A stretch of DNA of 64,000 bases, from NCBI GenBank assembly GCA_029204225.1, contig CM055113.1, forward strand, positions 26,339,462 to 26,403,461, written 5' to 3'. The DNA comes from Diphasiastrum complanatum (lineage: Eukaryota; Streptophyta; Lycopodiopsida; Lycopodiales; Lycopodiaceae). Both the position numbers and the translations under genes were made by a program. Position 1 is the first letter of the stretch, and each line of letters opens with the position of its first letter. The notes beneath the pieces were generated by a model. The model made no database searches. It had not been told where the DNA came from and saw nothing but the letters and a program-made list of their open reading frames with translations. Positions 1 to 13,610 of this stretch are shown piece after piece.

Positions 1-2062
1 AGATCACTTGAAATCGATGTGTGAATCTTGTGTATATGGGAAGCAGCATCGAGAGAAGTTCAATAAAGGGGGTGTTGCAAGAGCAAAGAACATCCTGGAT
101 TTAATCCACACATATTTATGCGGGCCTATGAGAACCATGTCCTTAGGTATAGCCTTCTATTTCGTGACCGTTATTGATAGTATGTCACGTAAGACATGGA
201 TCTACTTCTTGAAGAAGAAATAAGATGCATTTGATAACTTCAAGAGCTTCAAAGCATTGGTCGAAAATCAGACAGGTAGGAAGATCAAAGTCCTAAGATC
301 AGATAGTGGAGGTGAGTACAAGTCTAATGACTTCAATGATCTTTGTGATCAATGTGGGATTAAAAGACAATTTATGCAAGCTCATACTCCTGCTCTCAAT
401 GGTGTAGCTGAATGCAAGAATCGTACGATTGTGGAAAGTGCCAGATCTATGATAACTGAGATGAAACTACCAAAAGATTTTTGGTCAGAAGCATGTAGCA
501 CGGCAGTCTATCTTCAGAATAGATGTCCTACCATTGCCATACCAAAGATAACACCTGAGGAAGCATTCACGAAGAAGAAGCCAAAGGTGAACCATTGCGA
601 ATCTTTGGATGTAAGGCCTTTGTACACATTCCTAAGGAAGAAAGATGTAAACTTGATGTAAAAGCTATCAAATGCATATTCCTAGGATATGATGATCGTG
701 TGAAGGGCTATAGATGTTTTGATCCGGTGGAAAACGAAATCCATATAAGCCGTGATGTTATCTTTGATGAATCCAAAGGTGTATGAAGACGAGGATTCTA
801 GGAAGATAGACACATCCAGTGGGAAAGATGGTATAGTGAGGATATTACCTGATGATGATCCATTCATTGACCTTCCGAGTGATGAACATGAGGATACATC
901 TCAAGATACTACTACTCAACCTCGAGAGACAGGTTGGAGAGGTAGGGACAAACCTTTTGGTGCAAGAAGGATTGAAGTTGCAGGTGATAAACGCAAGGAG
1001 AAAGATGTACCGTGCAATACATTTTCACTAGGAAGCCGATCACCTGACAGGAAGCTCCCTAAGTGGTTCGAGAGATTGTTGGAGAGCTGCGACATGGATG
1101 ACTTTCCAGGATCATCTAGCCAGGGAGAGCTATGAAGATCAACAAGAGAGAAGACACAACCTGAAAGGTTTGAAGCAAATTATGCTCTCATATCTAGCAT
1201 TATTCAAAGCAAAGAACCTTTGACTTATGGTGAAGCGAAGGATGATGACATTTGGGTCAAGGCCATGGGAGAGGAGATGGAGTCAATTGCTAAGCATAAC
1301 ACACGGGACTTAGTAGAACCACCAGTTGGCAAGAAACCCATTGGTTGCAAATGGGTATACAGAACTAAGTATCATGCAGATGGAAGTATAGCAAAGCACA
1401 AGGCAAGATTGGTGATCAAAGGGTATGCATAAAGTAAAGGCATCGACTATGAGGAGACCTTTGCACCGGTTTGTAATTGGAATACTCTACGTCTACTTGT
1501 TGCTTTAGCTTCACATTTTGGTTGGCCTTTGCATCAGATGGATGTGAAATCTGCTTTTCCAAATGATGAGTTAGAAGAAGAAGTGTTCATGGATCAACTT
1601 GAAGGCTTTGTAGCGAAGCGACAGGAAAATAAAGTATGTCGCTTGAAGAAAGCACTTTATGGTCTTAAACAAGCACCAAGTGTGTGGTATAGCAGGATTG
1701 ATGCCTACTTTCGTTCAAAGGGGATGGTGAGAAGAACACATTCTGATCCAAGTCTATATGTCTTATGCTTGGATGGTATGGTTGCGTTGATTGCTGTTGA
1801 TGACTTGATTATTACAGAAAATAATCAAGAGATGATAGACATGATTAAGAAAGACCTCATGGAACAATTCGAGATGACAGATCTCAGCCTGATGCATTAT
1901 TGCCTTGGAGTAGAGGTGTGGCAAAAAGGACACGAAGTGGGTTTAACACAGGTGAAGTATGTCAAAGAGTTGCTGCACAGGTTTAGGTTGCAGGATTGCA
2001 AACCAGTGAATACTCCTATTGAACCAGGTAGAAAGCATTCCTATTTGTATATGAGAAAAAAA
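1..2062 (+). pseudogene. Ty1/copia pol fragment (integrase to reverse transcriptase), broken
   Basis: Reading rightwards the frames give a GAG-pre-integrase remnant (CESCVYGKQHREKF), the integrase core (DLIHTYLCGP, RSDSGGEYKSNDF, TPALNGVAE), then reverse transcriptase (GCKWVYRTKYHADGSIAKHKARLV, KGYA, QMDVKSAF, ALYGLKQAPSVWYSR). The YVDD catalytic box is damaged: the frame reads ALIAVDDLIITEN. Stops interrupt near 221 (after FLKKK), 1,133 and 1,432, and a frameshift near 588 moves the frame at the VNHLRIFGC position. The stop at 221 and that frameshift are also in the 50.7-kb copy; the 1,133 and 1,432 stops are private to this copy. It ends at YLYMRKK, with no RNase H or LTR, and abuts a minus-strand Copia fragment. 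The 5' part is outside the window. Confidence 0.92.
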
Positions 2063-3110
2063 GTAATGCACCTTGATAAAACCTTTACCACCATTGGCCA
2101 TGTTGATGACCTTCTTCTCTCCTTCATAAGGCACCAAAGAAGTGAAAGTACTCTTTGTGACATGCCATATGAAATTTTGCTCCACTATCAATCCACCATG
2201 GATCCATATCTCCTTCATTGGTTAAAAAACAAGCAGACATAAAAAGAGAATCCCTTGAATTTTGCTAATTAACACCATCCTCATAAAAAATGAAATTGCC
2301 TTGCGTTTCACCTTGATCTCTTTTCTTCTTGAAGCAGTCACTAGCAAAATGTCCTTTGATTCCACAATAGAAACATTTTAGCTTAGATCTATCTTTCTTC
2401 TTGCCAACAAAAGTAGAAGGCTCACCTTGATCTTGTCCTTTACACCACTTGCCCTTGCTCTTGCCCTTGAACTTGCCCTTTGAGAACATAGCCTCCTCCT
2501 CTCCAAGTTGAGATATGGAAGTAGATCCTCCTCTTGATAGAAGCCTAACCTCCTCATTCACCAAGATTTCTTACAAGTACTCCATACCTAGAAATGTCTT
2601 TTGAATAGCAAAACTTTGAACAAGATTAGCATGATCATCCAACAAGCCATTAAGAACTTACTCTACTTGAACAAGTTCTATCTCCTTAATGCTTTCATCA
2701 ATACATGCCAACTCATCATTGAATGCTTTAACCCTAAAAAAAAAGTATGAGCACTTTCATCCGTCTTTTGTAATCTTTCAAAGATTTGCCTCCTAAGGGT
2801 TAGGACTCCTGATGTATACTTGGACTCAAAAACCTTCTTTAGAGATTCCCAAGCCTCACTAGATGTAGTGCACTTACCAACTTCCTTGAGAAGTTCATTA
2901 GTCACATTCAATTGATCTCATGAAGAGCTTTCTTTGCCCTCCTATCATACCTCAATTGTTCTTGTGGTGCCAAAGGTCTTCCCTCCACACCTGCAACAAT
3001 GTCCATCAACTAACTATCTCAAGGAATCACTTGATTCTCCACAAACAAAGTTTGAATTTGACCTCTTTAAGAATCAATCATTCCATTGAAGTTCTATTGA
3101 ACTTTAGCCA
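2063..3110 (-). pseudogene. Ty1/copia gag-protease fragment, broken
   Basis: On the minus strand, from right to left: a gag segment at 2,911-2,678 (NVTNELLKEVGKCTTSSEAW, UBN2-like copia gag), then a lysine-rich stretch with a CCHC zinc knuckle CFYCGIKGHFASDC at 2,564-2,265, then a protease remnant near 2,200-2,063 reading WWIDSGAKFHM and, after a frame change, YEGEKKVINMANGGKGF. The gag is frameshifted around 2,910 (ALHEIN then a stop). It lies tail to tail with the plus-strand pol fragment and belongs to a different element. No LTR is visible on either side. The 53-kb copy is nearly identical. Confidence 0.85.

Positions 3111-4766
<1,656 letters not shown>

Positions 4767-4812
<46 letters not shown>
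4767..4812. repeat. (GA)n microsatellite, 46 bp
   Basis: GA repeat directly after CTACATG. At 32,562 the homologous sequence continues into CCACTTTTCAGG with no repeat, so the AG tract marks a junction here. Confidence 0.95.
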
Positions 4813-4816
<4 letters not shown>

Positions 4817-5946
4817 AGAAAAGAGGTCAACGACATAGAGGGGTGCGTGCACCTGCTGTCTGTGATAGCCTTGCTTGCAATGGATCACAGCAGATCATGT
4901 AACTCCAGCATACTTTGGTTGAAAGGGCAGAGATTGATACAAATGGGGGCCAGCGGGGTCTGGAAAGCGAAATACTAGGAAAATTGCATATTGATAGCAG
5001 CAGGCTTGATGCCTGGGGACTATTGCAACCCAACAGCTCTTTCGTAGCCCTGTCATTGAGCAGAGCACATCATAGATCCATGGAAACATGCGCGTCACTG
5101 TGCTCTGCCAATATACCTGCTTCACTAAAACCTCTCAATGCAAACTGCTGTGATTGATACTTTAGGTCCCAATCAACTTTCTGATTAGAAGAATGCATCA
5201 TAAACATGGTGTCTAGTAAAAACTAGAATTCGACATGCAAGGAAAATATAATATGATAGGTGCTCCTCTCTGATGTTCACTTTTGGTTGAAAATTCACCG
5301 ATAACTTGTAATCAAATTTTAGAACAGTTTGTAATTTTGTGTGCAACAATCCAGAATGGAGGAAATATGATTTTGCATTCTGGCCTTCAACATTGATCTA
5401 TCTTGTGGTGCGGTCAGAGCATAGAAAAGTAGAGAAGAATACAGTGATTTTGATGGAAGTATGATTTGACCAATTAACTACTTGGTATTTTTTCTATCTT
5501 GCTCAAGCCGAGTATGTAAATCACTTATACACTACTATCTTGTAAGTTCTCATACCATGTATATGATGTCTCACATAATACAAGTTGAAATGAGAATTCA
5601 TACAAATTTATGGAGCACGATTAGAATGGATGAGATAGAATAGCTTACTTAAAAAGACAATATTACAAGCAAGAAATGCTCTTTAAGTATTCTTTGGAAC
5701 ATTGTTCGACGAGAAGAGACATGACGTTTCAAGGAATCTCATCCAAAGTTTCCCTGTTTCTAGCACTGTTCAGCCACCATAAACTGCCTCTTTCTAGGAA
5801 TATCTTTTATTGTGGCCTCATTGCTACCCTTACTTGCTATTGCAAGAATGTTATTCATGCAATATATTGTTTACAGAATTAAGTTGAAAAAACGATGCTC
5901 CCATCCTGAATACTTGTTGTAAACGATCACAATGTCAGATGTTATA
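4813..5946. other. Non-coding part of duplicated block
   Basis: No gene family is recognisable. It corresponds to 55,054-56,185. Small open frames, for example 5,676-5,882, are the same in both copies, but the DNA is nearly identical so this says nothing about selection. Confidence 0.6.
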
Positions 5947-6540
5947 CGGAGTGTTCATCAGACGGAAGTAATGGTCCATTTGAAACAACCAATCTTCCAC
6001 AACTCGAATGTCACGCTCTCCTTTGAAAGTAGGTGGTGCTTTCACTTTGGCAGTCTTCCTTGGGCCTTCCGTGTTTTGCGCTCGTGGTTCTCTTGGTATC
6101 TATGGAGGAGGCGCCACTGCATTCCCCCTAGTTGCTTCCAACTCTTCAAACCTGGCTTCGAGCTGTGTTAGCCCGTCTCTCATTTCTCTAGCAAGGTTAA
6201 ATTGAGTAAGGTTCATGGTTCGCAAGGATGTTTGCCATTCTTTCCTTTCTGTTTCTCTGTCCTTCTTCACCTCGCTAAGCATAGCCGTCATTGCGCTTGA
6301 TAAGTATTGTCGCATCTTCACTTCAAAGAGGTCCTGTTGCGCCTCTGGCAAGGGTTCATCTCTTGGTGTAGGTTCAGAAGGGCCACCCATCTCTTCTTGG
6401 AGAGGCGCCACTGTGGAGTGCATACGCTCTTTCTTTCTCGACTTGGACCTGGTGCCATCTCGATGCATGCGAGAGCTGTATTCTTGAGCCAGCTCTTCTT
6501 CGTCCGTCAACGCTCGTAACTCTTCAAGATGGTCCTCCAT
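5947..6540 (-). pseudogene. Ty3/gypsy gag, N-terminal part
   Basis: An ATG at 6,540 opens 146 codons (MEDHLEELRALTDEEELAQE...) ending in a proline run and a TAG at 6,100. The protein is highly charged with a predicted coiled-coil-like stretch (MRDGLTQLEARFEELEAT), typical of the start of plant gypsy gag. Its position right after a gypsy LTR, PBS and leader on the same strand (7,373-8,292 and 6,541-7,372) supports that identity more than the sequence itself does. Homology to the element continues weakly to 5,947, where it is cut by the junction with the duplicated block. Capsid, zinc knuckle and pol are missing. Confidence 0.65.
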
Positions 6541-7372
6541 TATAGTCAGAGGTGTACTTCCAACAGATTATCGCCTCAATCCTTTTTATATTTGAAACTC
6601 TCCCTTCTGTCGGCCGGGCCCCACAGCTCTCTTTTCTTCTTTATTAAATCATCTTCAATGAAAATATCCCCTCCTCAAACTTAGCACGCCCACATCACCT
6701 GAGAGCCAAGTAGGAACCAGGTCATTTGTGTCCAAGCAAGCACACAACAAACGGAACATACCAACCAAGCAAACACAGAGGATCCCTCTCATGCCACAAA
6801 CCCCCCTGAGACCGGACGTAGGACCTTTGCCTAGCCGCGCCCACACAAATCTATCACAAAATTAGCCCACGAGAAAACATCCATCCAACCGTCCGTGCTT
6901 TCACCATTAAGCAGCACATTGCCTCAGTCACGCCCCACCACTTTTTGGTTGATAGCCCTTATAGCTAAACGATCGACAGCTATCCCGCACCGGCAGCTAA
7001 CCACCCGTGCTTTACACCCGAATTCAAGCATCATCTCTGTATCAATGGTTAACCCATACAGTTTGAATATGTCACCCCGCACCCCACAAGGCACAGACCG
7101 TGCTTTCACCAACCTAATGGCAGCACATTGCCTCATCTGTCCTACGTGCAGACTGCGCCAGGCCCGAACCGCAGAAATTGACCGTGCTTACACCTCGAGG
7201 GCAGCACTTTGACTCATTAAGTCCCCCGTTCTGCTGACCACCCCGACCTTCGGCGCACCCGTGCTTACACTGTGGGCAGCACCTTGTGCAACGGTTGTCC
7301 TGACAAATCCCAAAATGTGGCCATCCCTGTGAGACTTGCGTAGCTGACCGGCTAGTCGGCTCTGATACCACA
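6541..7372 (-). other. Gypsy 5' leader with primer binding site (G1)
   Basis: Untranslated leader between LTR and gag on the minus strand. The PBS TGGTATCAGAGCC, complementary to the 3' end of initiator-Met tRNA, is the reverse complement of 7,358-7,370, two bases from the LTR. The leader has at least four copies of a motif CGTGCTT-CAC...GCAGCAC at about 6,894, 7,098, 7,182 and 7,260, plus a partial one at 7,006. Each copy carries the inverted pair GTGCT/AGCAC. The same leader recurs at 8,340-8,909 and 11,880-12,435. Confidence 0.8.
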
Positions 7373-8292
7373 TGTTGCGCTGGCGCCTCAAAGGGCGCTG
7401 GGACTTGAGCGGTTTCCCAAACACACGCTTAAGTCTAACATTCATCCATCATGCACTTACGTAAAAGCCAACTCAGAAACGTAACAAGCTTAACCATTCA
7501 GACTTAAGAAAACTGGAATCCCAACCAACCCAAAAGCCAACTCAGAATCCGTCCCCAAAAGGTAACCCAAATGCAAAGACAAGCCACACATGAAACCCAA
7601 GGCATAGTGGTCACCAAACTGACCAATCGGCATAGCGGCAAGCCCCATGTCGATGACAGGGACCCTTAGGCGCCAGCGACGCAAAAAGGTTGTAGTAAGG
7701 GTCCTTCCACTTGGACCAGTCCCGGAGGCGAAACCGAAATGGTAATCATCCCCAAGGATCAACTTTATTAGATTTGGAAGAGGTTACATTCATACATAGA
7801 CTGACCGGTCTCGGGGCCACCAACACGTGCTGGGCATTGTGCCTGGCTCGTGTTGGTAGAGAGAGCTGAGAGCTGGCGACTGGATTCCTGGCGCTGGTTG
7901 AGCTGCCCAAGTTTCTGTCTGCCGGACTCCCTCTATAGTTCTGTTGTAATTCGACGCACCCCCTCTGTTCTGAAACATAGTGCTTTCTGGTAAAGCACGC
8001 TTTTTGGAACTTAGTTTTTATTTTGCTGATTAAGCCTGGCAAGGTTGGCAGAATCAGTCTGGCTCCCGGACATGGGTCCCGGGAGCCGTCCCGACGGCCG
8101 AATCAACTTGCTTTCCTGACTAGGCCATGACTCAAGCTCCAGAGCAAGCTCATGACTTGTGACTACTTGACTGGCTCACCACAGGTCGGAGGCTCAGTCC
8201 TTGACGTTCTAACTTGTTCTGGGACCTTAGAGACTGTCACCCCTTTGAGTCTTACAGGGCACGCTGGGTGCACCCGAGTCAGCTTTACAACA
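7373..8292 (-). mobile_element. Ty3/gypsy LTR, subfamily G (5' LTR of the gag fragment)
   Basis: 920 bp with TG...CA ends: in element sense it starts TGTTGTAAAGCTGACTC and ends GGCGCCAGCGCAACA, followed by a CA-equivalent dinucleotide and the PBS. It matches the LTR at 29,958-30,876, which is 919 bp and on the opposite strand. No target-site duplication can be identified because the outer flank at 8,293 runs straight into another element's leader. Confidence 0.87.
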
Positions 8293-8909
8293 GACACTCA
8301 GGCAAGTTTACAAACAAGTAACAAATACAAGGTCCCCCTTTGAGATGGTCCTACCAACAGACCTTTGCCTAGCCGCGCCCGTACAAATCGATCACAGAAT
8401 CAGCCCACATAGGACACCCCTCCAACTATCCATGCTTTCACCATTAAGCAGCACATTGCCTCAGTCACGCCCCACCACTTTTTGGTCGATAGCCCTTATA
8501 GCTAAACGATCGGTAGCTATCCTGCACCGACAGCTAACCACCTGTGCTTTACACCCGAATTCGAGCAGCATCTCTGTATCAATAGTTAACCCGTACAGTT
8601 CGAATATGTCCCCCCGCACCCCACAAGGCACAGACCGTGCTTACACCAACCTAATGGCAGCACACTATCTCATCTGTCCTACGTGCAGACATCGCCAGGC
8701 CCGAACCGTGAGAACTCATTGTGCTTACACCTCAAGGGCAGCACCTTGATTCATCAAGTCCCCCGTTCTGCCGACCACCTCGACCGTGGACGCACCCGTG
8801 CTTACACTGTGGGCAGCACCTTGCACAACAGTTGTCATGATGAACCCCAAAACGTGGCCATTTCTGTGAGATCTGCATAGCTGACCAGCCAGTCGGCTCT
8901 GATGCCACA
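8293..8909 (-). other. Second gypsy leader with PBS (H1)
   Basis: A repeat of the 6,820-7,372 leader, including the CGTGCTT...GCAGCAC motifs. The PBS is the reverse complement of 8,895-8,907 with one change (TGGCATCAGAGCC). The left 40 bp (GACACTCAGGCA... onward) also appear at about 11,819, before the third leader. There is no gag or pol: the leader abuts LTR G1 directly. Confidence 0.8.
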
Positions 8910-10100
8910 TGTAGTGTAGGCATCCCAAAGGGAGCCGGGAACCACGACTTAGCTTCCTAGCCTACAACTCTTGCCATCCAAACCCACTTGACATACAAGC
9001 AGCCAACTCACCAACAACAATCACACTCAACCAACTTGAAGTTCTGAAAACCAACATTGAGATCCAACCTGGCACCATGCCAGATCGGGGTCCCGATGTG
9101 GGTGACTTCCCTCCAAGCAAGCCACCCGACATACATCAAACTTAACCAACTCGAAGCTTCGTTACAAACGAGTAACATCCATTCAAAGCAAGCGGTCTGA
9201 CTTACATCATACTTAACCAACTGAAAGCTTCATCATGAGCGTTGGAAGCCAACCTGCGCCACGCCAGACTGGACAGCCATAAACAGGTAACTTTCGCGAA
9301 GCAAGCCATCCAACTCAGCCGACAGGTTAGAGCCCAAGAGCTTAACCCATTCACGTTCATGCAAGGAACACTCACAACCACAAGTCGCGACAGATATGGA
9401 GACAACCAGTTCCTGGACCAAATGGTCCCAATAGCATACCGCTAGCACCACGGACGGAATGGTCCCAACGACATACCGCTGGCATCCCAGGATACGACCC
9501 TCAGCTATGTGCCAGCTTAAAAATTTTGAAGCGGCCTTACAACTGGCGCTTTTACCGAACACTGAAACCCAGAAGGTAATCAGAGTCAGTTTGAGAAAAA
9601 TCCCACTTTATTGTTAAATATGAGAAGGTTACATTTCAACTGTGTGACTGACCCTAGTCTCCGGGGAGCTGGCATGCCAAGGCTAGTGCCAGGACAACAT
9701 TCCAGCAAGAGAGGCTGAGACTTGGTTGCAGCTCGTCCTGACTCGCAACCCGCACTCCCCTATAGTATTGGTGGGATTCGGCACCCCCTCTCATACCAAG
9801 CACTCTACCCAGACTGGTAAAGCACGTTTTTTCTCTCTCTAGAAAGTCATTTTCTCTCTCTAGATTTTATTGATCCCAGGCTTCCTTTAATCATGCCTAG
9901 ATCGTGTGAGGTGATTGCGCATCGATCTGAGCTCTCTGGACCTCGCTAGAACCGATCAAAGATTTTCAGCCATAGGAACTTGGCGCCGGCTGGATTCTGG
10001 TCACAGTGGCGCTGGGAGCAGCAGGGGCGCTGCTGGAGCCGGGGACAATGCTGGCGCCTGTGACGCCGGAAGTAAAGCTTGTAAAGGCAGCTTTACAACA
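8910..10100 (-). mobile_element. Ty3/gypsy LTR, subfamily H, copy 1
   Basis: 1,191 bp. In element sense it starts TGTTGTAAAGCTGCC and ends CCTACACTACA. It has a PBS on its left and a purine-rich stretch (AAAGGTGGGGTGGA in element sense, near 10,101-10,115) on its right, so it is placed like a 5' LTR on one side and a 3' LTR on the other. It shares only its first dozen bases and its leader with subfamily G. It matches 12,436-13,610 and the partial copy at 62,962-63,715. Confidence 0.87.
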
Positions 10101-12435
10101 TCCACCCCACCTTTATAAAATCTGATGTCCTCATCAGATGTCAGATTAAAATAAAGGTGTCTCCCAATTAAAATAATTGTACATTTAAGCTACTTGGCAT
10201 AGTACTCAATTTACTGGCCACCTTTTTGTTAACATTGAAGCTAGCACACCACAAGTCGGAGGCTCAAATCTTTGTACTGAAAAATTACTTAACTTTAAAA
10301 TATCACTTTGTCAAGGAAAAGCGTAGGTTTTATATCGCCTTCGTTAAACCCGAGAACCTTATTAACTGGTGACACAGGCCTTTCTGTAAAATGTCCGCCC
10401 TTGTCGCTTCTGACTTCTGACATTGGAACACCTTTGAGATCCTGATTTGTCCTTGATGCACTTTCTGTGGAGCTCCCTGAGCTCCAGATTTAATCAATTT
10501 CGCACAGGTATCAGGGCTCCCTGAGCCAAAGGATTTATCGTTTGATTGCCCACTTTATGGTCCACTCCGTGCCTTGTTGCTTCTACACCTTGATGTCTCT
10601 CCTTGTCCCAGTCTGATCTTGATACTTTTTCTTTTTGGCTCTTTGAGGTAGGCAAAGTTTGAGTACTCCGCAATGCACCTCTCACTTAGCTTGAAGTAGC
10701 TGTCTTTGAATCAATCCAAATGTAACCATTGACCTCGTGGAGAGCCAAAGGGTCGCACCAGTTTGATCTGCATACAAACTATATCTTCAAGTTCGTTTGA
10801 AGCACCATGTCCGTCACGCAACACAAGACTTTCACAATTCCATCACTGGTTAGTTGCCTCAGAGTCAAAACAAGAAGTGTACATCGAGCTTGGCTTCAAG
10901 TAGGTCTCTTTGAATCAGACACATGCACCCAAAGTTTGCACTAGTCCGATCTCAACACGAACTGTCCCTTAGCGTCCGTTCGAATAGCAAGTCTCTAATG
11001 CAAGGCTCAACTTTCACAGTTCCTTCATTGATCAGCTACCTTACACGTAACACAAGCCAAGTACTCATATGTTTTCTCATCATTGTTGGTCCAGAGAAAG
11101 CCTATAACAAACTTTCCATTCCGCAACAAAAACTTGTCAACTTATTAGGTCCAAAGTTCGCCAGTCTCCTCGTATGGCTAGGTCACCTTGAATTTGCCTC
11201 CGTTTTGATCAACTCTCATTCAAAATTTGGCCCAAGAGAGATGTGTGTGTGGTAGTTTCTCTCTTGCTTATAATATCAGCTGACCGAACTTAGAGTAGAG
11301 TTCTTCGGACAAAAAGCCTTTCCAACACTTTGCTTCCCATTTGCTAGGATTATGGCTCGATCCAACTTGTTGCCAATCTCTGAAGAGGATCCTAGTCTTT
11401 CCCCTTTTGAGGAAAAACCCAACTGACATTGGATATCACCCAAGCTCAGTGAGTTTCAGTTCCGAAGGTGGCCGTCCCAAAATGAAGACCAACTGCTCCA
11501 TAGAAGATCTCCCCTTAAATTGCCCTTTCCAACTTTTGACTTCCTGCTTGCCGTCGGTGGGCATTGTCGCAAATGAAACTAACCCAAGAAACATGCTAGC
11601 CATCCATCCTTTGCAAACATTGAGTCGTTTCGTTGCCGTTCACGTGCGAGTACTTGAACTACAAATCCGCCCCACAGATTCTATAGTCCTCTTTGTTTGA
11701 TGGTATCAGCCTTCAAAAGAAAGGTTCCTTCTCGAGCCATCAGCTCCTTGTATCACAAGCAATCATGCAAACCAGGCAAAGCACGAGTACTAAGACTCAC
11801 CATGAATACATACAAGCAAGACACTCAGGCATATTTACTAACAAGTAATAAAGACAAGGTCCCCCTTTGAAATGGTCCTGCCAACGGACCTTTGCCTGGC
11901 CGCACCCATACGAATCGATCACAGAATCAAGCCACATAGGACACCCTCCAACTATCCGTGCTTTCACCATTAAGCAGCACATTGCCTCAGTCATGCCCCA
12001 CCACTTTTTGGTCGATAGACCTTATAGTTAAACGATCGGCAGCTATCCCGCACCGGCAGCTAATCACCCGTGCTTTACACCCGAATTGGAGCAGCATCTC
12101 TGTATCAATGGTTAACCCGTACAGTTTGAATATGTCGCCCTGCACCCCACAAGGCACCGACCGTGCTTACACCAACCTAATGGCAGCACACTGCCTCATC
12201 TGTCATACGTGCAGACAGTGCCAGGCCCGAACCGCGAGAACTGACCGTGCTTACACCTCAAGGGCAGCACCTTGACTCATCAAGTCCCCCGTTCTGTCGA
12301 CCACCACGACTGTGGACGCAACCATGCTTACACTGTGGGCAGCACCTTGCACAACAGTTGTCTTGATGAATCCCAAACCGTGGCCATTTCCGTGAGATCC
12401 GCATAGCTGATCGGCCAGTCGGCTTTGATACCACA
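10101..12435 (-). mobile_element. Internal region between two H LTRs, non-coding, with leader and PBS
   Basis: 2.3 kb between LTR copies H1 and H2. A polypurine-like tract adjoins H1, and a PBS (TGGTATCAAAGCC, reverse complement of 12,421-12,433) adjoins H2, so the pair could bound one non-autonomous minus-strand element. No gag or pol motif was seen in any frame from 10,100 to 11,830. The 11,880-12,435 part is the shared gypsy leader. The left flank of H1 and right flank of H2 do not form a matching target duplication. Confidence 0.65.
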
Positions 12436-13610
12436 TGTAGCACAAGCATCCCAAAAGGAGCCGGGAACCCAGCCTTCAACCCTTGCCATCCAAACTCACT
12501 TGACATACAAGCAGCCAACTCGCCAACAACGATCAGACTTAACCAACTTGAAGTTCCAAAAACCAACATTGAGATCCAACCTGGCACCATGCCAGATCGG
12601 GGGTCCCGATGTGGGTGACTTCCCTCCAAGCAAGGCGCCCGACATACATCAAACTTAGCCAACTCGAAGCTTTGTTACAAACGCGTAACATCCATTCCAA
12701 GCAAGCGGTCTGACTTACATCACACTTAACCAACTGAAAGCTTCGTCACGAGCGCTGGAAGCCAGCTTGGCGCCACGCCAGACTGGACAGCCATAAACAG
12801 ATAACTTCCACCCAAGCAAGCCATCCAACTCAGCCGACAGGTTAGAGCCTCTTCACCAAGAGCTTAGCCCATTCACGTTCATGCAAGGAACACTCAGAAC
12901 CACAAGCCGCGATAGATATGGAGACAACCAGTTCCTGGACCAAATGGTCCAGACAGCATACCGTTGGAGCCACGGACCGAATGGTCCCGACGACATACCG
13001 CTGGCGTCCCAGGATACGACCCTCAGCTATGTGCCAACTTAAAAATTTTGAAGAGGCCTTACAACTGGCGCTTTTACCGAACACTGAAGCCTAGAAGGTA
13101 ATCAGAGTCAGTTTGAGAAAATTCCCACTTTATTGATAAATCTGAGAAGGTTACATTTCAAGTGTGTGACCGACCCTAGTCTCCGGGGAGCTGGCATGCC
13201 AAGGCGAGTGCCAAGACAACATTCCAACAAGGGAGGTTGACACTTGGTTGGAGCACGCCCTGAGTTGCAACCCGCACTCCCCTATAGTATTGGTGGGATT
13301 CGGCACCCCTCCTCATACCAAGCACTCTACCCAGGCTGGTAAAGCACGTTTTCCGTCATTTTCTCTCTCTAGATTTTATTGATCCCCAAGCTTCCTTTAT
13401 TCATGCCTAGATCGTGTGAGGTGATTGCGCATCGATCTGAGCTCTCTGGACTTCGCTAGAACCGATCAAAGATTTTCAGCCATAGGAACTTGGCGCCGGC
13501 TGGATTCTGGTCACAGTGGCGCCGGGAGCAGTAGGGGCGCTGCTGGCGCTGGGGACAATGCTGATGCCAGTGGCGCCGAAAGTAAAGCTTGTAAAGGTAG
13601 CTTTACAACA
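12436..13610 (-). mobile_element. Ty3/gypsy LTR, subfamily H, copy 2
   Basis: 1,175 bp, matching 8,910-10,100 with scattered substitutions and small deletions. In element sense it starts TGTTGTAAAGCTACCTTTAC. That terminus can fold as TTGTAAAG-GTAG-CTTTACAA. Its right edge at 13,611 enters the 3' flank of a Harbinger transposase. Confidence 0.87.

Noticed and set aside
5676-5882. 68-codon frame conserved with 55,913-56,119
   Set aside because: The two copies lie in a recent duplication and the DNA is almost identical throughout, so identity of the frame is not evidence of coding. No family motif.
8683-8928. Small frames within the gypsy leaders on the minus strand (67-85 codons)
   Set aside because: They lie between PBS and gag, differ in length between copies and show no protein motif.
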